A stretch of 37,035 bases of DNA from NCBI GenBank assembly GCA_964628055.1, contig CAZVNL010000023.1, positions 1 through 37,035 of the forward strand, given 5' to 3'. Positions 24,188 to 32,600 of the stretch are shown piece by piece. Every line of letters starts with the position of its first letter. Position 1 is the stretch's first letter. This DNA comes from CAZBEL01 sp964628055 (GTDB lineage: Bacteria; Fidelibacterota; Marinisomatia; Marinisomatales; TCS56). Made by a program: the position numbers and the translations under genes. Below the pieces are notes generated by a model, which was not told where the DNA came from, made no database searches, and saw only the letters and a list, made by a program, of their open reading frames with translations.

Positions 24188-25369
24188 CTAACGTAATAAT
24201 AGTAACTTTCCGGTCTCCACGTATTCCCCAACTTGAAACCGGTACAGGTAGAGTCCACTACTCACTGGGCGACCCTCATGATCAACGGCATTCCACGTTA
24301 GGGAGTGTTCCCCGGCTTCTTTGACGCCCGTAAAAAGAATAACAATTTTCCGACCTAAACAGTCGTATACCGAACAACGGAGTAACGCCCATTCAGGTAA
24401 CGTGTAATGGATCGTCGTGGTGGTATTAAAAGGGTTGGGGTAACTGTACAGATTCAATAGCTTGGGTTGGGGAACTTCCCTACTGAGGTTCATCGTACTG
24501 GAATCGAGGATGTCGATCGCCTGTTCCAACATGAGGTGCATGCCATACAAATGTTGTAAATGATCGTTTGCCGTTTGACCCAGGTAACCTTTCAGATGGA
24601 AGTTTCCCGTATCGCACCGGGAATAACGAGTGCCAATTTCGTCGCTAGTAGAATCAGGTACGCGGGTGGCATTCAATCCTGCAATAAGGTAATTGGCCGT
24701 TTGAGTGGTGCTTTGGTAGCCACTGGTAGTGATACTGGAGTGGGTGAGCAGCATGACCTTCTCTCCTGCCCTGGCGTCCTGGGCGAACTTTAGGAAGTCG
24801 GCCATCTGGAGGGCCATCAGCCCGGGATCGGAACTACTGTGAAGCCCATCCGCCAAAGTGAGGGCCGCTAGTTGGTTGTAATAAGCATCTGTTTTCAGGA
24901 TTTCCCGTACGCCGGCATAACCAGCGCTGAAAGAGGTCATAATGACTCTTCCGATGGTCGCTCCCGGAAGGATATTCTGATGCTGGAGTACGGCGGTTAC
25001 CGTGTCGAGGATGGTCGGGTAACGGTTGGCGTTACTAAAGTAATTCTGGTAAGGACTGGAAAGTCCTCCCAGGTGGATATTGAACAAAATCGCATTGGTC
25101 GCCGAACGATACACTTCATCCTCTGCAGCCCAGGAAGCACTGTGGAGGTGAAAGATCAACGTAAACTGACCACTGGAGTCGGGAATAAAATAAGCGGGAA
25201 TAAAAAGCTGAGCGAATTGTCCGGTGATTCCCTGGTTTAGTTGTAGCCGGCTGGTCAAATCGATACGCGTTCCCACTGCTACACCCTGGGCTAAAACCCG
25301 TTTTGCTGGGAAAGTCCAGATACAGAAAAGTATCCCAATAACTAATAAATATCTATTCCCTTTCAGCAT
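24188..25369 (-). CDS. T9SS-sorted alpha/beta-hydrolase-like exported protein
   Basis: About 393 residues. A signal peptide (LLVIGILFCIWTFPA... ending LAQ) is followed by an alpha/beta-hydrolase-like region. This has a strand FTLIFHLHSASW, a nucleophile-elbow candidate SFSAGYAG (about 142-149), a possible acid in LADGLHSS and a possible histidine in NDHLQHLYG. The last ~90 residues are a T9SS type A sorting tail (YSYPNPFNTTTTIHY, then LRCSVYDCLGRK, GLYLYRFQVG and final LLLLR). The family of the catalytic part is not certain; the elbow has Ser-x-Ser-x-Gly rather than Gly-x-Ser-x-Gly. The ATG at 25369 puts the signal peptide at the very start. A TTG at 25387 overlapping the upstream gene is possible. 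It is probably a secreted or surface esterase/depolymerase-like protein. Confidence 0.8.
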   Translation of the reverse strand: MLKGNRYLLVIGILFCIWTFPAKRVLAQGVAVGTRIDLTSRLQLNQGITGQFAQLFIPAYFIPDSSGQFTLIFHLHSASWAAEDEVYRSATNAILFNIHLGGLSSPYQNYFSNANRYPTILDTVTAVLQHQNILPGATIGRVIMTSFSAGYAGVREILKTDAYYNQLAALTLADGLHSSSDPGLMALQMADFLKFAQDARAGEKVMLLTHSSITTSGYQSTTQTANYLIAGLNATRVPDSTSDEIGTRYSRCDTGNFHLKGYLGQTANDHLQHLYGMHLMLEQAIDILDSSTMNLSREVPQPKLLNLYSYPNPFNTTTTIHYTLPEWALLRCSVYDCLGRKIVILFTGVKEAGEHSLTWNAVDHEGRPVSSGLYLYRFQVGEYVETGKLLLLR

Positions 25370-25380
25370 CGAAGATTCGG

Positions 25381-26043
25381 CTACCAATGATAGGAAAGTT
25401 CCAAAGACGGTGACAGGCTCTGCGAGTCGAAACGCGAGTTTAAACCGAAGGTTAAGGTTTTTCCGTATTTAAAGCGTACCCGATCCCGTTTCGTTTCGAT
25501 AGTTCTTATGCCGTGGACAAAATCATAAATGATGTCACTCACGATGACGGCAGCACCTAAGAGGATCAGCGCACTCCCTACGCTCGTTGGGTCCCGGGAG
25601 AGTTCCCGCAATTTATAGGTCGTGTCCGTATTCGTAACGGTAATGGGGATTTTTTCGAAACGTCTTTCCCGTTCCTTATCCCCCCTGTTTAAAATTAGCA
25701 CGTCAAAATCTGAAGTGATAAAATCGCCGTTTTTCACAGTTGCTGCTCCGGCGAAGATACTGACCGCCCCCAGGACAGCCGTGCCTAAAATGCGCTTACC
25801 AGTCTTTTTCTCGCCGGCATAAAAGTGGATCATCCCGGGAATGGGAATTGCCGAAAGAACCAAACCCACCGTAAGACAGCGATTCATATCCTGATATTCT
25901 TGAAAGGTCATAGTACTGGGGATGGGCATTAATGGCGCTTCATTCAAAATATCCCCGCCGGTCATCTGGCCATAAACGGTATTGTTACCTACCCCGATTA
26001 ATAAGACCAAAACGGTTAAACAACGGTACCCGGTTTTGTTCAT
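25381..26043 (-). CDS. exported or membrane protein of unknown function
   Basis: A 220-residue protein, not recognised. The start is fixed by a strong ribosome site (AAGGAGGG, 26048-26055) before the ATG at 26041-26043; an upstream ATG at 26094 is unlikely. The N-terminus is signal-like (CLTVLVLLIGVGNNTVYGQ). Two or three later hydrophobic stretches occur (CLTVGLVLSAIPIPGMIHF, ILGTAVLGAVSIFAGAA, ALILLGAAVIVSDIIYDF). The glycine-rich spacing resembles DUF5683-like proteins of this bacterial group, but that is a weak impression. The C-terminus (LTFGLNSRF...LELSYHW) alternates like a beta strand and ends in an aromatic residue. It lies 11 bases upstream of the T9SS hydrolase gene, in one transcript. 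Confidence 0.7.
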   Translation of the reverse strand: MNKTGYRCLTVLVLLIGVGNNTVYGQMTGGDILNEAPLMPIPSTMTFQEYQDMNRCLTVGLVLSAIPIPGMIHFYAGEKKTGKRILGTAVLGAVSIFAGAATVKNGDFITSDFDVLILNRGDKERERRFEKIPITVTNTDTTYKLRELSRDPTSVGSALILLGAAVIVSDIIYDFVHGIRTIETKRDRVRFKYGKTLTFGLNSRFDSQSLSPSLELSYHW

Positions 26044-26047
26044 GGAA

Positions 26048-26055
26048 CCCTCCTT
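26048..26055 (-). promoter_or_regulatory. strong Shine-Dalgarno site that sets the start at 26043
   Basis: On the minus strand AAGGAGGG stands 4 bases before the ATG at 26041-26043. It is the best anti-16S match in the window and is unusual here, since most genes lack one. It shows that the ATG 51 bases upstream is not the start. Confidence 0.8.
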
Positions 26056-26648
26056 CCAAAGGTGATTACGAATAATGTTTCCTGATTTTAACACGACTCA
26101 CCACGGAATTTGCCCCCAGCATTTTCTATTTACAAAGAATATTTAATAACCTCTCTTCTACCGCTCCTAATCGGTTCCCGGAAGGTCGTTAACCATTAAT
26201 CCATGAGGTTATTTCAAAGTTGCTTGTTTTGGAGCGAAAATATAGAACCGGGAAAATCGCTTGTTATTACACCAATAGCCGTTATTTTCCCTCCTCGCAA
26301 ACGAGACAATCAATACATATGGAAACCGTAAAAAAGTCTACCATGAGCGGGAATTAAAATATCTTTATTTTTTTAATAAACCGTTGTGCAAATTAGTTTG
26401 ATCAAAAAAATAGCTCGTGCATTAGCTTCTTCTTGTTAAATTAATGGTGATAAAACCTTTAATAATAAGGGGAAAACCAATGCACAATCTCCGACAGAAT
26501 TTCGAATGTCGAAGTGAAGAGGATGTAACCCGATGTAAACGTTGGGCTTTTTCAGCATTCGTCATTCGGTGTTCCGGGATTGTCATTCCATCCGGAGTCA
26601 GGGTGCGGTCCCGACCGTTAGACCTTCTGACTTTTAGACGTTTTGTCC
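26056..26648. other. 593-base intergenic region, no convincing gene
   Basis: The region lies between the second giant gene and the unknown exported gene, both on the minus strand. The middle (about 26100-26460) is AT-rich with T-runs and should hold the promoter for 26043 leftward, but no box pair stands out. The right part (26470-26648) is GC-richer. It shows short inverted repeats such as TCCGG...CCGGA (about 26573-26596) and CGGT...ACCG, which could be part of a 3' end structure for the giant gene. No tRNA, riboswitch or recognisable small RNA was found. A plus-strand frame here looks spurious. Confidence 0.6.
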
Positions 26649-29600
26649 CTAGGGACGAAACTCGTACGTCATCACTTCCCCATCGGTCCAGTCTTTCGGT
26701 TTTTTCTGCCCGGTTATGACCTTTAAATGGGTGTTATCCGTAAACTCAAACAAACTGATGCGCCGCTGGCCAGACTGCTCCATTTGCCAGCCCAATACCC
26801 ACGGCTTTTCAGAATAATCCACTGTATAACGACCATATTCCTGGTTACTGATCTTGGTACCTAATTGGATCCCCTGGGCGAATTTCCCTGCGGTTCCGTC
26901 GCCCCCCTCATCGGGTTCGAAAGTCCATACTACGGTCATAATAGCTCCCTTAAAGTACCAGTTCCCCGCCAATGAGCGCACATATTCCACGCCCCTCACG
27001 GCGGCAGGTTGACTCTCATTCCCCGCCTTGTCAACCCCTTTAATCGTCATCGTATATATCGTACCTACAGATAGTTCCGGCATTTGCTTTAAGATAATAT
27101 CCATATGTTCGCCACCATTCAGTTCCTCCTCGACTAATTTTACCAGATGGGGTGAATTAGGATCCGGTAATCCCCCCTCTCGCAGGAAGGTTACCTGCCC
27201 CGTCACCACATCCTCGGAAAGGCGATAACTTATCTGGGGCCCAATATGAACACGGTTAGGAAGGGGATTCAGAATCTCCCCCTGGGGTTTGGTGATATCG
27301 TAATACAAGCTATCTACCGGATTGGCTTTACCTGGATTACCCGCCAGATCAACCCCTTCGAATTCCAATCGATAAACAGCCCCATCGGTCAGCGGTGGGG
27401 AAACACTCCTTGATTTTCGGGTACTCTGAAGGGTAGTAAGTTCCTCCTGCGGTAGGGTAACGGTATGGTTTACGTGAGGATCACCCTCCCCGGCGAGTAA
27501 AGTAAATATTAACGTGCCTTCCTTCAACTGTTCGCTAATGGAGAAAGCTACCTCCGTGTTGTTTAAATAGGCTTTAGGAGCTGGAAATTGGATCGTGAGT
27601 TGGGGGGCTTCCGTATCAAAATGGAGACGCGAAATAGTCATTTTGCCGGATTTATTCCCCGCTCGATCAGTACCAAGAATTTCAAGGGAGTAGATCGCCC
27701 CGCCGATCAACTCAACTGTGGGAAACTCGTCAGCAGTATGTTGCCCCTCGTTGAGCGTCGGGCCACTAAAGGGAATAACATGGGGCGAACCGGGATCAGG
27801 ATTTCCCCCCGTCTGAACCCAGGAGAGTTGCCCCTCCGATAGGTGTTCGTTGCTAGTAAACTGAAAATCGGTAGTGTTTAGATAGTCTCCTTCCGCCGGG
27901 ACAAAAACCATAAGACGAGGAGCGGTAACATCATATAGTATTTGAGTGGCAACTCGCTGGGAAACTGTATTCCCGGCCCGGTCCATACCCGCAAAATGGA
28001 GGTCGTAGATAGTGCCATCTTGCAGTTCGCTCTGGTTGGTAAGCCTTCCCGGGCCTAGCGCTCCGGCTACCAATTCATCCCCCGTAAGTTCCACCGCGCG
28101 GGGACTCTGCGGATCGGTCGCGCCCGCTACTGCCGTCCAAGTGAACCGACCGGAGCGCAACGGCTCGCTCAAGGTATAACCAACGCTTAGCGCGTTTATG
28201 AAACTGCTGTCCTGGGGAAGAATATTCTGGATTGTAGGTGGGGTATTGTCAAAATGAATTTGTGCTACCTGGACACTGTTTTCATTCCCGGCTCGATCGG
28301 CTCCGTGCAGTTCAATGATGTAATCCTCGCCACTCACGAGATTGGGCTTTTCCGGGAAGGCAACCAAGGGATATTCGCCGGGCGAGTAATACCGTTCCCC
28401 TAAGGCAATTGTCTGACCGGCAGATCCCGAAACCACATCAGTAGCGGAGTGGAAAAAAATTTCCAACACACTTAATTCCTCTCCCACGGTAATACCTAAT
28501 TGAATCTTGTTAAGGTACGCATTCTCCTGCGGCTTAATAATGGCCAGGTCGGGGGGCTCCTGGTCAATAGTGAGATTGTAAACATATTGGATTTCAGCCC
28601 TATTCCCTGCCAGGTCGATTCCCGAAAAGGAAAGGTCATAAACCGCACCGCTGATAAGAGGTGTTAAGGCACTAATATTTAAGCCAATATGTTCACCTTC
28701 TGTTAGCGCCTCACCAGTTAGCTGAAGATCGTGTGGACCGGCCATGTCCGCGGTACCCAGCCGCCGGGTAACCACAACACGCCCTGAATCCAACGTCTCA
28801 CTCAACGTGTAGTCTAACAGTAATTCCTGCAAAAAGGCGCCTTCTGGAGGCGTTAGGATCGCAATTGTGGGCGAGGACATGTCAAACCTTATCCCTTTTA
28901 GGGTAATGGGGTCGGTCTGGTTCCCAGCCAGGTCCACGCCTATTAAGGAAAGGGTGTATTCTCCGCCGTCCATCAAAGTGACCTCCCCAGACAAGTCTAC
29001 CTGGTTATGCGCTCCCTGCTTTTTTAGCGCAGAGGTTAGAGATATTTGGTGGGGACTGTCAGGATCGGTAGGGCCACCCGTCTGCGTAAAGGTAATCGTC
29101 CCTTCCAGCAATTCTTCCGAAGTGGAAAAGCTCACCACCGGATGGTTTAACAGAGAGCCCTGGGAGGGCGCCGTCCAGGCCAGATCCGGTGGACGTACAT
29201 CAAAGAGCACATTCTGGATTTCTTCTACTTCGGCTCGATTCCTGGCTCGATCCCGTCCCCGAATGCTAACCTGGTACCGACCCCCATCAGCCAATTTTTC
29301 CATTAATGGTAACCCAATATTCTGGTGTAAACCCTGTTTCTTTTGATCGACCTCCAGAGGAACGAGATGGGGTGATAGAGGATCGGTGGTACCTCCGGTC
29401 TGTTCGAAGATAACGGCCCCTTCCGCTAAATCATCAGAGAGGAGATAACTAATCGTCGTGTTCTTAATCTGCTCACCATCGATGGGTTGACTAATAGTAA
29501 TTGCGGGAGGTTCATTATCAAAGCCCACCTGCTTCAGGTGTTGGGTTCCTGCTACATTGCCAGCTAAATCTTTGCCTTCAAAAATGATATCGTATACCAC

Positions 29601-32600
29601 GCCGTTTTCCAGTTTTGGACTGTTTACTAAGGTAATACTATCCTGCCTCCCGGTTTTCAATTCCGCTCCCACGAGGGGTATCTTCTGGATGGGTTGTTCA
29701 TCGCCTGCCAATCCGGTGGGTTGGAAAGTGATGAGTCCCTCGACTAAATCTTCGCTCAGTTCATAACTTATGGCCGGGGTATTGATCTCGCTTTGCGCGG
29801 TGGGCCAAAGAATAGATATCTGAGGACGGGTCGTGTCCCAGACGATATCATTCAGCGTGAAAACAGGGGCCTGGTTCCCGGCGCGATCGACTCCGGCAAA
29901 CCGTACTCTGTAGGTCACCCCTTCCTTCACGTTACTTAGGTTTTCTGGTAACGCATCCGGATGCAATCCCGCTGTGCGTTCCTTCTTGGTGAGGGAAATC
30001 GTCACGGGTGAAATCCCTTGAGACTCAGGTGAAGGAAGGAACGCAAAATTGGCCTCTGCTAAGTCTTCGCTGAGACGGTACGTAAAACGTAGGGTATTGA
30101 ACCGCGTGTTGGGTAGGGGTTTTAGTATTTCAATTTGCGGAGCTTCATTATCGAAATGTATTTTCTCAATGAAGGTTGGTTGAGATTCGTTTCCGGCCAG
30201 ATCCTTCCCCCAGAAAGATGCGCGATACACCGCACCGGTCATGGCAGCAACAATGGCAGAGGGCAACTCACCCCCTCCCGGTCCAGCGTCTAACTTTGAT
30301 CCCTTGAGGACCATTACCTTTGGTGCGGCTTCTTCCCCTTCCTGGGTCAAGATAATTTTACCTTCCGCTAATTTCTCGCTGAGGGTATAGCGCACAAACA
30401 TGGTATTAAGATAGCTTTCCGAAGGTGGTTCCAGGTTGGTAAATCTTGGTGGCGATACATCATACCGTATGCTATAGACGGTGTCTACCTGACTCATATT
30501 CCCAGCCGAATCGGTCCCGACCAGTGATAAATCGTACACGGCACTATCCTTTAAACCAGGAACCAATTTAAAAGCTACTTCGTGTTCCGCCGCAGGCGTC
30601 AAAGAGACCCCTTTCAGGGCTACGTGATGGGGTGCTGCCGGGTCTTCACCTTCTACTAGGGACCAGGTGAGCGTGGTTTCGGCCAAGGGTTCACTGATAG
30701 AAAATTTCACCCGGGTATGATTGACAAAGGCGCCACTGTCCGGGGCAATAAGCACCAATTGGGGAGCGGTAATATCAAATACAATTCCAGGAATACTCCG
30801 GGAACGCCCTTTATTCCCGGCACGATCTTCGCCTGTTAAGTACAACGAATAACGGGCATTTTCTTTCAAGGTAATAGGGTAATTTTCTAAAGTATGTGCA
30901 CCCGGTTCCAACTCGGCGGGTTGCAGTGTGTAGGTTTCTTTTTCGCCCGTTGAAGAGACCCAGACCAAGCGACCCTTGGTTAACGGTTCATTCACCGAAT
31001 AGTCTACGGTTAAAGATCGTAAATACGAATTCGCCTGTGGTGTTGTAATGGTAAATTGGGGAGCGCTCACATCATAAATAATATCCCTAACCGTAGCTGT
31101 GTCAGACCGATTGCCAGCAGAATCGATTCCAAAAAAATTCAAAGTGTAGATACTCCCATCCTTCAGCTCTGGTTGCCGTTGCAGACGCTGGGGAAGATGT
31201 TCCCCGGCAAGTAACTCTGGACCGGTTAGAGAAATACTCAAGGTATCCTTTTGGAGTTGTCCAGGGACCCCACGGATGAGTAGGACCACGCCCTCCTGCA
31301 GCGCTTCTGATAGGGTGTAACCGATAATGGTTTCCGTATTCCCAAAACTACCGCTAACCGGGAGTAAATTGGTGAACTCAGGGGGCGTAATATCATAGTG
31401 GAAGTTTCGAATTTCCACTGGATTAGCCTGGTTGCCAGCGGAATCTTCGCCGGTAATCCAGAACGTGTAAACCTCGCCATCCACTAAGTCACTTTTAACA
31501 TATCGGTTGGTAAAATGTTCACCTACCTGTAGAGCTGAAGGGGGTAGATCAAGGGATTGCGCCACGGCCCTACCAGTAAGACCCCGACCTTCCCAGGTCA
31601 CGGTTCCTTTGCGGAGGGGCTCCGAAAGAGAATAGTGAACATCAGTGCTTCCCGAGTATTGATTATGATCCATGTTTAGAATCGTAATGGTCGGTGGTGT
31701 AATATCAAAACGCAGGTTGCGGACCCGAAGGGTATCGCTCAGGTTACCGGCAGGATCAGAACCGAAATATTCTAAACGATATATACTCCCATCCACCAAA
31801 TGCGGTGCCGGGAAAAGCTGGTGATCCTGGAAAACACCCTTAGCCCTTTCTTCATCCGTGAGGATGATTTTATGGGGTGCGTCGTTGTCCGGTGCCCCTC
31901 CTGTTCGAATCCACAGGAGGGTTCCCTCCTTTAGTTGTTCGTCGTTGGAATAGGTTATTCGACTATGATTTAGGATGGCTCCATCCACCGGACTTAGTAA
32001 GGCCAGTTTGGGCGGGGTTGCATCAAAAGTTACGCGCTGGATCAAATTCCGGCGGGCTTCGTTTCCTGCTCGGTCATGCCCCTCAAAGGCTATGGTATAA
32101 GTTACACCCTCTAATAACTGAGGTCCTTCAGTACGAAATACATCATTATGAACCCCCGCCGTGAGCAAGTTAAGGGGTAGGTCTAGGGGAATATTCTGCG
32201 CTCCCTGCTCCTGCCCGGTTTTGGGAATAAAGATTATGGTTCCTTCAGCAATAGTTTCCGACAATTGATAGCTCACCCTTGAGGAGGCTATATAGCTGTA
32301 AGATTGGGGTGAAAGAAAGGTAAATTGGGGCGGTGTAATATCGTAATGGATATTCATCTGTGTGGCGATATTGGATGGATTTCCAGCTGGATCGATACCG
32401 GATAAAGTCAGTGTGTAAGTAGCACCATCGACCAATGGTGGTGCGTTAGTAAGGATGATATCTTCATGATTCCCTTCATCAAGTTCAGCACCCGTTAGCA
32501 TCTGCATATGGGTTTCTTGGGGATCACTCGCACCACCTACCCAATCATAAGTAAGCGTTCCCCGAGTGAGGAGTTCGCTAAGGGAATAACTAACACGTAA

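Noticed and set aside
26444..26719. Plus-strand frame of 91 codons with AAGGGG before an internal ATG at 26480
   Set aside because: Composition is arginine- and serine-rich without domain features, and the 3' end runs antisense into the giant gene. Probably chance.
28867..29346. 159-codon plus-strand frame opposite the second giant gene
   Set aside because: Antisense shadow of the module array; Ser/Arg/Pro-rich and without any signal or domain.
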